This document shows positions 45,616 through 59,277 of a stretch of 64,000 nucleotides of DNA, piece after piece. Within the stretch, counting starts at the first letter, position 1. Every line of letters starts with the position of its first letter. The DNA is taken from contig NC_057788.1 in assembly GCF_014905175.1 (NCBI RefSeq), positions 26,072,154-26,136,153 of the forward strand. Direction: 5' to 3'. Source of the DNA: Aphidius gifuensis (lineage: Eukaryota > Arthropoda > Insecta > Hymenoptera > Braconidae). The notes under the pieces were generated by a model. The model had not been told where the DNA came from, made no database searches, and saw nothing but the letters and a program-made list of their open reading frames with translations. Position numbers and translations under genes: made by a program.

Positions 45616-48533
45616 GTGAATCAGTGATTTATTTGGACTACATGACGATTTCTTCTTTTTTTTCTTTTCATTTTGATAAATTGAAGAAAAATAAAAAAAA
45701 TTCCTGGATATTAATATTTCATCATCGTTGGCATTGTGGTGAGTAATGTTTTTATTTTACAAATATATCTATCAATTTAAATTATTCGTTGTGTTAGGAA
45801 ATTAAAAAAATTCTATTTACATTGAAATATTTGAATGATGCCATTTTTCTTGGTAACAATAATGCATGGTTGACATATCAACATCAAAGAGTTATTAAAT
45901 TTCGGTCTGTGATATTTGATAAATATCAATCTCAAACCACGCAATTAAAAATAATTAAATTTTGGTTCATTAATCTTCGACAAATATCGGCTAAATAATA
46001 TTTTATTTTTCGTTATTAAAATAAAAATAAATTAATTTTTTTATTTATTAATAATATACTTGAAAATTTATTATTAATTAAGGAAATAAAAAAAAAATTA
46101 ATATCATTATTAATTATTATTAAAGTAATTTGAAAACAAGTGATTAACTTAGTCACAAATTTTATCAATTCATCGAAATTAGCTATGTAATTTTAAGACA
46201 ACGCAGCTGGTCATAGTGCCAAATTAATGCTGTCGGGTAAAATCAATTAATTACACTTTTCGAGTTTATATACATAATACACTGTTGAAAGTTTCTTGCT
46301 TGAGAATATAGTCGTAGTCTTGATCGAGTTGACGAGAAGATTGGCGATGCTAGTATAGTATATACATATATATAAGATATAGAAACTGCGAGGTAAGGAA
46401 AAAGGGACGAAAAGACAGGATGGTGTCGTTGTCAAAATGAGAAGCATGTCCCCGGGCAAATTTAGAAACAACCAAAAAAAAAAAAAAAAAAGACAACCAG
46501 TATTTTCTAGCATCAGGTAATAAAGAGCTTCATAATTTAAAGTGACCTGTCGAGATAGCAACTTATAAATTGTTTCAGTTGGCAAGCGTTGGTTAGCATT
46601 ATCGCATCATCAGGATTACGAATGTGAAACCTTTTTTTTTTTTTTTTTGTATATACTCTGGATATTTTTTTTTTGCCTCTACATATATACGAATATGTAC
46701 AGTTGTAAATACTAAATGTGATATATTATTCTGTACATGTGATGTGTGGTTGTGTCCACCATATCACAGTCCTAAAACCACAATCCCCTAACCAGTCGGG
46801 GGTTTTATTTTTTCATTTTTTCTTTCGAACAAAAGAAATTTTTTTTATCAGACAATGAAACTTTATTGTTTTTCACGTTGGCACTCGGATCATCTCCTAA
46901 AGCGTGAGATGTATTACAATCGACTAAATTCATGTACGTGGATATAAATTTAAAACTTTTTTTTTTTATTATTATTATTTTAAATAAGCCTATCATTATT
47001 ATTATTATTTTTTAAATTATCAAATTACTTTGAAAAACTAAAATAAAATATGAAGATTAGTTTTGAATAAAATATTATATTTTAAATTAAAAGTTTTTTT
47101 TTTTGCTTTTTCATTTTTTATATTATTGAATTATAATAATGAAAGTTTTCATATTAAGTTTTTGAATTTATTTGCATGAAACTTGATATCACGCTTTCTT
47201 GATTCAAATCAGTTATTTCAATAAATTTAGATATTTAATTGACATTTAAATGTTTAAGACATTTTACGAAATACACGATTAAACTGCTTGACAAATACAC
47301 ATACCAGGTGGTTTGATGATTTAAGAATTTATATCTGCACGACCTATTTTACGTGCCTCGGGTGTTACTCATTTCTTGCTAGAATATAATTTTCGTATTG
47401 CATGGAAAAGCTATTACTCTCAGTATCATGATAACCCAATGCATTTCGCACAGTGATGCTTTAAATTTTTTTTTTTTTTTTAATATAATTATATAAAATT
47501 TAATTTAAAAAGAAAATTTCTCAAAGTTATTCTACAAAAGAATATATTTATTTACAATTTTCATATATTATAAAATATAAACTTTCATTTTATAATTTTT
47601 TATTTTATTTATTCATTATTATTATTGACTGTATAATTTTTTTCATTCAACAATTTTTATATTATTTGCTTTGCAAATTTTTAGTTTCCTTTGATGTTAA
47701 TTCCAGAAACGAGATAAAAAAAAAAATCTCATGTTAATTTGGTGGCTTGACAAAACTAACTCGTTTACACAAAATAAAATTCAATTTTATCACAGCAGAT
47801 CTTCTTTAGTAATTTTTTATATACGAGCACGGATAAAATGGACTTAAAAAGGATTTTAAATTATTTTATTTTTTCGTTTAATTTTTATTTTGCTTTTCAT
47901 TGTTGTGCATATACTGGTTTGGATCCTCGTGGATATTTTAAATCAAGTTTGAGGTGCTGGTGAATATTATTTACTATTTGCCAAGTGTGTTGACTTATAA
48001 AAACTGAAAAAAATATATTAAATTTTACGTACATATATCAATGTTCAATTTAAACCGAACAAAAATCTTGATAATTTTTTTTCTTTATCTCTTTTTTTTA
48101 TTTATGTTTTCATCAATTTTTTACTCTCTCTATTTTTTTTTTATTCACAAATTCATTTGACTTTTTTTAACCGATGAAGAAACCTTACGTATGTTTTACG
48201 TTCTTTTTTTTATACTTGATCGTCCTTATCTTATGTTTTATTGAGCAGTTTTTTACATATAGTATTGTCTTTTTTTTTTTTTTTTATTCTATTTTTCCTT
48301 TTGTTAGCTTTTATTTATTTTTATTTATTTATGTATATATACACACTTTATACAGTACATGCGTATGTCAGTCTATCTCCACATGAAGATTACATACGCA
48401 TATATATATATTTTCTCTTAAATCCGCCTCTTTCCCTACTCTTTTTTTTTTTTTTTTGTTTTTTCGTTGGCAGCGATGTCTCACTCTTCCGCATACTCAA
48501 TAAATCATTGCGACGACGAAATCCTCATCCTCG
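45616..48533 (+). CDS. Candidate gene start: two phase-matched exons, incomplete
   Basis: Exon A (45616-45738) lies between a T9-ag acceptor and a strong donor, gtgagt. Its only long frame begins with ATG at 45642, reads MTISSFFSFHFDKLKKNKKN then SWILIFHHRWHC, and leaves in phase 1. Exon B (48474-48533) lies between a long T tract ending ttggcag and donor gtaact, enters in phase 1 and reads AMSHSSAYSINHCDDEILIL, leaving in phase 1. The phase agreement is encouraging, but exon A may be wholly untranslated, and exon B is also open in another frame (DVSLFRILNKSLRRRNPHPR). Later exons would lie beyond or be unrecognised. Family unknown. Confidence 0.35.
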
Positions 48534-49226
48534 GTAACTGCACGAAAGAGGAATAATAAAAAATAAAGAAAAAAAAATTGTTAAAAAAATTGTATACACG
48601 TATATATATAAATTTTTGAAGGGTGCACACAAAATCAGGTGTTGATTTCAATAGACGTCGAAAAATTCAGTCTTTTTTTGACTCATGAAAAACTTCATAT
48701 ATATATCCCAAGTCTCCCATTGAATTATTAGAAATTTTTTATATTACTATTTTTGTTTGTTTATTTATTTTTTTATTCAGACTGTTGAAAAAAGTCATGG
48801 ACTTTGGATATGGTAGCTTGATTGCACGAATATTATTTTTACGTTTGTTTTTATCAAACCCCTGTATGCTCTTTTCACTCATTCGTATCGTATTTTTTTT
48901 ATACTCTATTTTTCTCAACCTTTCATTTTTTTGTGGTTTGATCCTTGCGTACATATATCGTCTGTATATATATATCGATGAGGTGAAAAGTGTTGTTTTC
49001 TCGTCGTATATACCAGTAGAATATCCTAACTATCCCACAAAGTATTTCATACTTATTCCACGCGTCAACCCCTCGTAATTCGTGACGTGTATCAGAAATG
49101 AAGCAGACTCCCTTTTTCGATTTTCGACGTTTTCAAACCCTCTACATTTTTCTATATTTATTTATTTATTTTTTCAACACCAATAATATCAACTGAACTA
49201 GAGTATATCCACTGGAAATCCAAAGC

Positions 49227-49246
49227 CGTTCGTTCGTTCGTTCGTT
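49227..49246. repeat. (CGTT)5 microsatellite
   Basis: Five perfect CGTT units, unusual here because CG is rare in the surrounding A+T-rich DNA. Confidence 0.9.
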
Positions 49247-52200
49247 TTTATTTTTTATTTTTTCTATTATATTGTACTTGCTTTATTATCCGCACAGAAA
49301 GAACAGAATATGATATATATATTTCTGCTTTTTTATTTCACTTTCCAAAACGAATATATATAGAATTAAAATTGAATCGAAAGGAGAAAAAATGTGAAAC
49401 AGATATATTTCTTTTATTTGTGAATTTGTTGGTGATAAAAGGTGGATTTGTTGGAAAAGAGTTTTTCAGTGACAAAAAAAAAAAAGAAAAGGGATAAATA
49501 CGAATGACGTAAAGTAAGTTGAAAACGTGTTGGGCTGTTTGCAGGACAAAAAAATATAGATATATACTAACACATATAGAAAAAGACATGAGTGAGAAAA
49601 CGATTTGGTTGCTGAAATAGAAGTAGCTTGGTTTTCGCCTATTCTTTTTTTTTTTTTTTTAAAGAAAAAAGTTTACTTGAATGAAAAAAAAATAAATAAA
49701 AAGGATTGGTAAAGTACAGAGTGTATATAGTATAGGCTAACAGAGTAAGGGGTAAAAAGGAAAAAAAAAGAGGTTGAAAAGAAGGGAGGAAAATCTCAGT
49801 CAGTAGTGGAAGGCTATTGAATGGTTAGTTTTTTGGGTCGTCCCTGATGGATCGACTTATCAGAGCTGTTCCTTAGGGCTTTTCTATCTATATATTCGAT
49901 GCAAGAATATACTGGGACAACTCTTCAGCAGAGTTGTACAGTTCATTCCATTTATTCTATATGTAATGTGACAAATAAAAACTGCCGGAATAAGAATCGA
50001 AAAAAGAGAAGGAAATAGGAAAGATGCTTAGATTTTGGATGAAAAGGTGTTGAGTGGGTACAAATATAAGGGTGTCAGAGTGTTTTTGAATTGTCCGATA
50101 GAATCCTTTTCGATAAGTATGTGAAAGAGGATTGGATCGTGAGAGAGGAATAAATAAATGTCTGAATACAGATACCTTTTTTTTTTTCATTTTTTTTTTT
50201 GTAAACATATACATCTGTATATTTTTTAAAACGATTTTCAGATACTCCATTTTTTTTTTCAATATACACAATTGAACATGAATTATAAATTCATCACTCA
50301 ATATTTATTTATTTATTCATTTTATAAATTTAAATAGAAATTTATTTATTTATTTATTTCTCTTAATCCTCTATTTTTGTATTTTTTCGAAATAATTCTC
50401 TGTACTTTACTGAGCTTTTGTTGGATAAAAACGAATTTTATTTTTAGCTTTTTGAATTTTTTTTTTTGTATACGTATAGGCATATTGGGATTTTATAAAA
50501 TTCAGTTGTCCATTGTGATTTTGCATTCCATTTTACGAGTATATTGAGAGTGTATATATAAAAGTAGAAAATTTAAAGGTAAAAAAAAAATAGCTAAATA
50601 TAAAAAAAAAAAATACTGAATAAATATAAAAATAAAAATAAATACGTGACAGGGAAGTTTTCTGTAGTGCGATATGAGGGACAAATAAAAGGCCCAATAT
50701 TGTAAAAATGTAAAGCGAGTATGTTGTACAAATAAAACGATTGATCAACGTGAGTATCTCATGAAAATTTCAAAGTTCGGTTACACACGCGTTGCGTCAA
50801 AATTTTACAATTTCATTTTTACATTTTTTTCGCTTTTTATTTTTATTTTTGCTGGTAGCTCAATACGTTTTTTTCTGTGGTCTCTATCCATCACCTACCT
50901 CATTTATTTTTTATTTATTTTAAAATTCTTTTATTATATATTCAACAATTAATTTACTGGATGGAATTTATTTTTTTATTTTTCGATTAAGCCAAAAGAT
51001 TGGTATTTTAATTTGTTTATGTTTCATTTATACTGGGACATGAGGTACCAAATCGAGGGATCATGATAACAAGAAAAAAAAGTCAAAAGTATATAGGGAA
51101 GGTTATATAACGCAAAAAACTACCAGGCAGTTAAGATCATTATCAAAAGAAAAAGTAAAAAAAATTGTCGAGGGCACACTTGGTTGGGTGAAATGTCTTC
51201 TTATTCGATCGAATTCACAATGTTCTTATCTATATTTGGAGGTCACAATCAATGACATTGCCCTATATTTTATTTCTCTTTCTTTTTCAACACAATATAC
51301 AAAATTTACCAACACCTACAAGTAAAAAATAAATACACACATGAATGAAACAGGTATTATTTTGTCCATTTATTTGAAAAAGATCAGTGAAAAAGTCGAT
51401 CCACTTACCATTTAGATTTTTATCACTTTTATCTATTTTTCAAATCTATCTCATAAATTACTTTTGTTATAAATTTTTTTTTTTTCTTTCTTTTTCAAAA
51501 TGAAAAAAAAAAAAGCACTTGAATTGTAGTTTTTTATTTTATATTTGTTTGTTCATTTATTTATTTATTTTTTAAAATGTTTTTAATTTCTTTTAAAATT
51601 TCCTTTTATTTTTAGTCATTTTTGCTGATGATCCTTTATACTTTTTTCACGATTGAAACGCGATCTGTACATCAGTGGTCATATACACTGTACAAACACA
51701 TATAGATAAATACATGTTTGCAATAGAGCTTTTTGTGCCTCTTTCCGGTTGGGCATGTGAAGTCTCTCCATCGTGTTACCAACCAATACAATCACCTTGT
51801 ATATCTATCACTATTTTCCTCTGCTATATATACATACACACATCAGTATTGTGCTTTCTCTTATACGATGTGGAAAAACATGCACAGGGTCATCGAAAAA
51901 CAACAATAAAAAAATAACAAACAAAAAAAAAAAAAAATTAGAGTAGAAAAAACTAAACTGGAGAACCGAACAACTGTTTTTTTTTTAAATTTTATTTGTT
52001 TATTTTTTTTTATAACTTACAGTCTTCAAACAATAAACACTTTTCTTTGTTTCCATTTTCAACCTATTTTCCCGTTGGGTTGAACCTCGGTACAGATACC
52101 AAATTGAATTTATTGCCATTGGTTTTGCCAAACGTATATACATGTCGGCTATTTTTTTTCTTTTTTTTTCACATTGAATGATAAAAATGAACAATAAAAA

Positions 52201-52780
52201 AAATATTCTTGGCACGACACTACTCTTCATCAAGAGGTTAAACAATTCAAATTGATAAATTATCCAAATTAGCATCATTTGAACTAATAGGAAATAATTG
52301 AATAAAATAAATAAATGATTATCGGAACAACCAAAAGCCACATAGAGCCAATAAAAATTGACATTTACTTTTATTTTTGCTAATTGTTTCAAGTGTTATA
52401 TATAAATTTAAATAGTTGGATGTAATAAAATTAAAAAGCCGTTGAATTTATCATGTTCAAGTTGGTGATTGCTCTATTCTACCATAGTAAAATTAAATAA
52501 GCCATCATCATTAGAATCTGATTGTAGATATTTAAAGTTTGATTATGATTTTTAATATTATCAATTTATCAATATAAATATTAATATAGTTGAACAAACA
52601 AAACCATTAATTACTTTTGAAATATTTATTATTATTATTATTTTACATTTTTGGTCTGTCAAACGACTGTTGTGTCACGTGTCCACTGCAAATCCTTCGC
52701 GTTGTCACATTATATTCACCCCTTGTGTATGGGTTTTAGCTTACACAAAGGAATAAATTGCTATGTTCACTCAATACTCC

Positions 52781-52801
52781 AATAATAATAATAATAATAA
52801 T
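52781..52801. repeat. (AAT)7 microsatellite
   Basis: Seven perfect AAT units in non-coding DNA. Confidence 0.9.
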
Positions 52802-53187
52802 TGTACGATAGAAGGATTGTTTTGTTTGGCAAAAAAAAAATATATATAAATATATTTAAAAATAAATAATAACGTGGTATATTATTATTAATTAGTGAAA
52901 GTAAAAAAAAAATAAAATACAACATAAAAAACAATCTTTCGTCGTAATTTTCTCTTTTTATTCTCCCAGGGTTATCATTTTTTTTTTATTTATTTATTTT
53001 TTTCTTCATCTCCATTGTGACTTATAAATTTATCTCAAAATGAGGCTCTGGACCAGGTCATCTTTATTTTCTTTTTTATTTCTAAAAGAAAAAATAAAAC
53101 AAAAAAACTAAATGAGAAATAAAAAAAAGGTAGCCTTAGTTTTCATGCATTTATTTATTTTCCCAAGGCGACATAGATATTCTCTTG

Positions 53188-53364
53188 AGACTTTTCACTG
53201 TGGTAGAAGTGTATAAAAGCATCATATATATATTTTGCCCCCTTCAAGAAATGTTATCGTCTTTCTTGTTGTACCACCTTGGCTATATTCACGAGGGGGC
53301 ACACGCAAACTCCCTCAAGTAGCAATGTGAAAAGTCTTCTTCAACACTTAGACGTTGACGTCTA
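53188..53364. promoter_or_regulatory. Inverted-repeat block with a CRE-like palindrome
   Basis: AGACTTTTCAC (53188-53198) returns inverted as GTGAAAAGTCT (53327-53337). Just after it, TAGACGTTGACGTCTA (53349-53364) is a near-perfect palindrome with TGACGTC, a CREB/ATF-type core. The block is GC-richer than its flanks and has no good frame, so a regulatory role is the simplest guess. Confidence 0.35.
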
Positions 53365-54249
53365 TGACACAACGTAAATGTATTTTTTTTTTTTTTCCAC
53401 AACATTAGATGGTTGAGTTCTTTACAGTTAAATTTAACATTTTTTATTATTTACTCATTTTTTATTTTTTCGTTCTTGAATTGTTTCTTTTTTTTTTTTC
53501 TTTATATTTATTTTTTATTCATCTTATCCTTATTTTATTTTTTTTGTTTCTTTCATCTTTACTGACTAGGATTTTTATTTTTTTTTTCTTTACTTATTTA
53601 TCCGCATACAATATTTTTTCCAATATTTATTTATTTTTTTTTTACTTAAGTCTTTAGTTGAGCGCATCTCACACGTTTCTGGGATCTCTTCTAGTCGTTT
53701 GAAAACTTTTTTATTTCTCAGAGTTAACATTGAAAAACGAAACAAAAAAAGTGTAAAAAGACAAAAAATAGGGAAAAACTTTCTTTTTTTTTTCTTAGTT
53801 TACTTATTATTATTTATTTTTTTTCTCGTTGAGTAAAACCACAGTGAAGTAGTCGGTCATTACTCAAAAAACCACGCGTACAAGGTTGGCTCATCTTTCC
53901 GTTATTTTTTTTTCCAAAAAACAAAAAGAAATGACTCAAATAAAAATAAATATATATATGTGAGCAACTGAAAGACGTATACATAAAACAGAAAACAAAA
54001 AAAAGTAATAGAGAGTATTAAAATACCAGTTTATTTATGAAATAATATCTTATTTTTCATCTCAAAATAAATGTAATTATAAATAGAGAAAAATAGATAT
54101 ACCACTAATGATATTTTTTATACAATTTTTTTTTTTTTTTTTTACTGTGTTGATGAAAAAGTTTTAATTATATTTATTATAATTAATGATATAAATTTGA
54201 ATAATTAAAATTTGGTAATGTAATAAAATTGTTGGTAACTCAATGATCG

Positions 54250-54483
54250 TCAATTATGCCAGCAATTACCGATCTTGATATACAATATATTATCCACCAT
54301 AGTATTTGAAGTAGCAATGCGGAATTTAGCTAGACATCCTCTGTAATTTCTCACTGATATCCAACATAACAAAATTGTTCTGGTTAAATTGTGGTAAATC
54401 ACGTATTTATGCGCTTCAATTCCACATGAACGCCACTCAAGAGAAATCACATTCTCATTTTCATTTACACAAATTGTCGTCAA
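54250..54483 (-). pseudogene. FLYWCH-like zinc-finger remnant
   Basis: A frame of 77 codons includes HKYVIYHNLTRTILLCW then ISVRNYRGCLAKFRIATSN. The spacing of an aromatic/basic stretch, a Trp, and the RGCLAKF segment resembles a FLYWCH zinc finger (usual pattern W-x-C, then C-x-A with a final H-x-H). The Cys after Trp reads Ser, and the final His pair is absent, so the finger would not bind zinc. FLYWCH fragments are scattered in many insect genomes. The frame is intact, so it may be an exon that lost the finger or a coincidence. Confidence 0.3.
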
Positions 54484-54504
54484 CCAAGCCCTAATATATA
54501 TATG

Positions 54505-54533
54505 TACAAAATATATACCATATATATTTTGTA
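54505..54533. repeat. 12-base-stem inverted repeat
   Basis: TACAAAATATAT and ATATATTTTGTA flank a five-base loop, directly beside the FLYWCH-like frame. The arms are A+T rich, so chance is possible in this composition. Confidence 0.7.
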
Positions 54534-57500
54534 TATATAGATAATATATTATTTAACAAGTTGATAATGTCATAGGTGCAGGTTTACATTAAGACCACTC
54601 AAGCAAAACCAAACTAGTATAGTTATATTATTTAGACAAGTAAATAGGTTTACTGTCATATAAGGTGAGTGGTACCACTGTATATGTGGTGAGACAAGAC
54701 GAGCTTTTCACTGATGACGTTTGCCAGAAGTACCACTAGGAAATACTATACCCAACAATCTTGTGATTTATTGGCATTACGTTAAACGTCAGCAGCAGTT
54801 TTGGACTTTGAGTGTACCAAAGTCACACACCATCATCTTACATGACTCAAGTAACGCAATTGTATGAGGTTTTAAGAAGCAATGAAATACGTGTATACAC
54901 GAGTAAACGTTCCTTACAATGACAAGTGTCTAACTCAATAATTTCACATATAGCCACTTTTGAGTTGGTTAAATTTTACGTCAAGTTTTTTTTTTTTATT
55001 AAAAAGTCAATATAGTATAAAAAATATAATAGAAGGTTTTAATCTTGAAAAAAGCTTATTTAGCTTTTATGACTTTATATATAAAAACGAGTTTAATGAA
55101 ACGCAAATCATATATTTTTAATATATATAATTATTTATACACCTTTTACAAGGTAGGTCTATTACAAAATCAATTAGTTTGCGTGTCAAAATATGTTTTA
55201 TAAAAGTAATTTGAAAAACTATCACGATTTTTTTGTTTCCTCTATTTTTATGACTTTATGAGGGAATACAAAAAAATTATTAGGCTGAGTGGTGGTTTAT
55301 TGAATTTATTGGGGTTGGCATTGTCAAGATTGATGTTACATATCATTGTTTGATATCAAGAGCTTTTTTGTTTTTTTTTTTTTAATATTTTTAATAACCT
55401 ATTATTGATTTTTAAATATTTATTCATTTATTATTATTTTATTCATTTAAAATTTATGAAAATTGAGGAAATGGTAATAAACGTCAAAAAAAAGAATGGA
55501 AAACGTCCACTGTATAAATCTTTAGCAAATGTTGCTGAAAAAAAAAAAATAAAATAAGATGGCTATCTAAGTACTATTACGATATCGTTGGAAAATATAA
55601 TGATCGGATTTTATATAAAGCTTTTCTATATATACCCAAAACTTGCCTTTTTAGCTGTTGAATTTTCTAGATCGTAAAAAAAAAAGGGGGCGATTGGCTT
55701 GAGAGGTACATTCATCTTTTGCCTGGGCTTATTTCCAATTCCCCATACGATTTTTAGAGGTGTTGATTGTCCACTTTTTTATATCCCTCAAAATATATCA
55801 CTTTTTCCACCCCATATATATTTTTTTATTTTTTTTTATTTTTTAAAACCAATAATAGGGTTCACTCGCGTGCACTGAGTGCTAATATTTTTTATTCAAT
55901 TTTATTTCTTTTTTTAAATAGTATTATTTTTTTTTTTCATTTATTTATTTATTATATTTTTTTTTTTTTATTGAAAAGGTATTTTATTTTTCAATTTATT
56001 TATTTTTTTTTATATTATATTATAATACGAAAGATGATGATGAAATTTACTCATGCGTGGCATCTTTCATCTTATAAATTTTCCGCCTTGAAACTGATTT
56101 TAACAATTTTCTTGTAAAACGTTTGAAATATCAGCGTTGCGCGTAAAAACATTGCATAAGCCCTTGGCGCAGTCTTCCATTCTTTACGATTTGTTATCGT
56201 AACGCTCATGATGGTGTTTGCCCAACAAATTCTTGGCGAAAGCTTGCCACTACTTTCTGCTCACGTTGTGTATAGATATTACTCATTTTACTAGGTATTT
56301 CTCATCCCTACATACTCTCTGACTCATTCATTCATTTGGATGTTTGTGTAAGTAAACTTTCATCTGTTTATATTGCTTTTTGCTCTACTCTAGGGGCTCC
56401 GACCTCATTTTAACTTTGAATATAACACTTGAGCACTTCCGTAGTATCTTTAAAACATTCACCACTAATTGTTGTACTCATCTTTTAAACGAATTTTGTA
56501 TAAATTATTCTTTTAAAAAGTAAAAATTTAACTAACATTGTCGAAAATAAAAACAAACCAAATACATACTTTCTTTGACAACATATTTTCATTACAATGA
56601 AACAATAAAATAAGCAAAACAATGAAAAAAATTGTGTCAATTTTTTTTTTTTCGTCAAGATGTTCTTTTGCCTCAAGCATATTACAATGTATCATTGTTC
56701 ATGTACCAACAAAGCTCTTGCAGAAGATACATATGTATAATTTAATTTTATTATTACGCAAATATTTATTTATATATATATTTTCTTTTTTAATATTAAT
56801 TAAATAATATTTTATTGATTTTTATTATTGTCTAAATATACATATACATATTTTTATAACCACATAACAAAAAGGAGCTCTCTTTTTATATATTTATTTT
56901 GTCAGACAAATAGTGCATAAAGTTTCAATCTTGTTTGTACACAGTGAGTAACTAATAGCCTCACTCAGCAACGATTATTGATTATGAGCTTGTACAAATA
57001 AAAAAAAAAAAATTTTTTAAAATAACCAATTAAAAGTTGCTTTTTAAAAACTATATAAAAATATAGATTATATGAATTTTCTTTTTCTTTTTTCGTGTAT
57101 TATTTTCTTGCGGACGTTTAATAGCTTTTAGAATTATAAAAAAAAAAAAAAAGCCAAGACATTTATCACTTGTAATGTACAAGTATGAGGTTCATACGAA
57201 AGATGGCCTGAGGATTTTAACGTTGAGAGGCAGGGTTGTGAAAAAAAAAAAAAAAGAGGGAGACGAGATAGAGAAAGAGTTGTGTGTTACGAGAGAAAGA
57301 AGAACGATCACGAATAGCAAGAAAGTGGGGCATTCTTGTCCGAGTACTACTATGAAAACGCCGCGGGCCTCCTGGCTTAAATCCTTCCGGTGAACAACCT
57401 ATATCTGCGTCAAACAATAAATCAGCCTAAGATTCCGGAAATTTACGCGCGACCCGGATCTACCTTGACTATCACTTCGCATAGGTGGTAAGCTTGCTTG

Positions 57501-59235
57501 TAGAATGTATTTTCCTTGTGGTTAAAAGGGTAAAGTGAAATAAAAAAAAAGGAAAAAGAAGAAGAGAAATAAGACTTACTTGTTATATACGAGACGTTAA
57601 GGAAAACGTGTGAGAAGCGAGTTTTTAAGAGTAAAGAGGTCGAGGGTAAATCGGTCGTCTGCATTGGTGAATCGTAACTCACTCGGTACCGTATCAAGAA
57701 AAGAAAAAATGCCCGTTTGCACGAAGAATATCGATTGCAAGAAAATAAAAATAAGAAAAAAAAAAAAATAATATATATATCCCAAGGAAAAACTTCGATT
57801 TCGTCTTATTTAAAAAAAAAAAAAAATTATAAATACATTGAGTCGTACAACCTTTCTGTTGTTGAGTTAAATGGGAACTTTACTTATTCATTTTTATTTT
57901 TTTTTTTAATTTTGTTTATTCTATTTTTTATGTTTGCTTTGAAATTTGATTTTATTTCTCGGTCAAATTGGAGACAGAAATATGCAACTAGCAATAATGA
58001 TGAAAAATAAAACTTAAAAAAAAATTATTTTTTTTTATAAATATATATATCTGTATGTATACATAAATATTTATATAAAAGAGAATGCTTATACTGGAAA
58101 ATTTTCATTAGCGTGTTATTTGAAGCGTGAAGCTTCATCGTGAAGTGCTTGCAATATTGATTGCCTATCGTTCAAAATATTTATCACGTTGCTGTGGATA
58201 TAAAAAATTTTTTTTTTCATTTTCATAGCATAAAATTATATTATGCATACAATAAAATAAAAACCACAAAAAATAAATATATAAATATAACAATAATAAT
58301 ACTCTAAAATAAAAATATAATTTTAGAGTTTAAATTTTCCTTTTTTTTATATGCTTCTATTTTTATTATTTTATACTCAATGTGAAAAGCTTTTTACACT
58401 TCAAAATAAATGCGTAAGTAGTAGAATCAAATTAGAGTCATGTTATAAAATGAAAAGAAGAAAAAAAAAAAATAAATAAATAAAATAAAACTAAGAAGAT
58501 TTCCCACGTGTATTTACTTTAAAGAGAAAGTAGCCAATTCTCTTTTCACACAGTATAACTTCAAGCCAAAGACACATTGTTATCATCATAAAAGATAAAA
58601 ATGAAAAAGTTTGTTTGTTGGTTATATAAAATACTTAAAAAAACAATACCACTACGTGACGTTGAATTTTCAACAATATATCAATATTTTAAACTCTTTT
58701 ATATTGTTATTGTAATTGACCTCTTTTTTTTTTTTAATTTTTATTTGAAAGGAAAAATAAATAACATCCATCAAGCTTTTATGTATTTATATTTTTTGTT
58801 ATTTTGAACTGTTCAAGTCTATGTAGACTTTATATTTGTACTGTGATGAAACAATAAATTCAATTACAAGCCACTAGAAAAATGCTTCTGGCAAATTGTA
58901 AATAACTCATATTTCAAATAATATTTTTTTTTATCACACATCACATATACATACCTATATTTATTTAATTTTTTTTTTTTCATTTCACATGAATGAATTT
59001 TTTAAGTTTTACTTTATAATCTCTCATATTTAGACTATCAGACTTTCACTAATGTTTTAAAAGTATTATTTTTATTTTATTAATACAACTGTCATAATTA
59101 AAATTAATATTATTTTAAAATATTTTTTCATTTTTTTATTATTCTGTTTTATGACGAAAACGTATTTTTTTTTTTTACTATTTTCCATATTTTATTACTA
59201 CCCCACGTCTGTTCACTTGCACAATCCGCTTGCAG
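54534..59235. other. Gene-poor DNA with coding-looking islands
   Basis: Two islands stand out. At 56120-56340 a plus-strand frame reads MMVFAQQILGESLPLLSAHV. At 57175-57480 both strands are open: minus FDADIGCSPEGFKPGGPRRF with a possible acceptor (gcag) upstream, and plus YKYEVHTKDGLRILTLRGRV followed by a Lys run. The 57-kb island is among the most GC-rich parts of the window. It is a good exon candidate, but strand and ends are unresolved. The rest is A+T filler. Confidence 0.35.
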
Positions 59236-59277
59236 TGCTTCAAAGATAAATCGGCTTTATGCGATTTACCATTTTTC
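59236..59277 (+). other. Candidate 42-base exon
   Basis: A long pyrimidine-rich acceptor (ctgttcacttgcacaatccg then cttgcag) and donor gtatgt bound a phase-0 segment reading CFKDKSALCDLPFF. It is symmetrical (42 bases), so it could be skipped without a frameshift. No partner exon was secured, and its entry phase does not match exon 48474-48533. Confidence 0.3.

Larger units (their letters stand above)
48534..54249. other. Gene-poor A+T-rich DNA
   Basis: No supported exons. GC-richer patches at 49080-49250, 49790-49940, 51670-51900, 52030-52140 and 53160-53400. Open frames at 49338-49589, 49957-50301 and 52000-52392 (minus) are Phe/Ser/Lys-rich and probably noise. Confidence 0.4.

Noticed and set aside
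52000..52392. 130-codon minus-strand open frame
   Set aside because: Low-complexity Phe/Leu/Lys composition from T and A runs, no recognisable domain.
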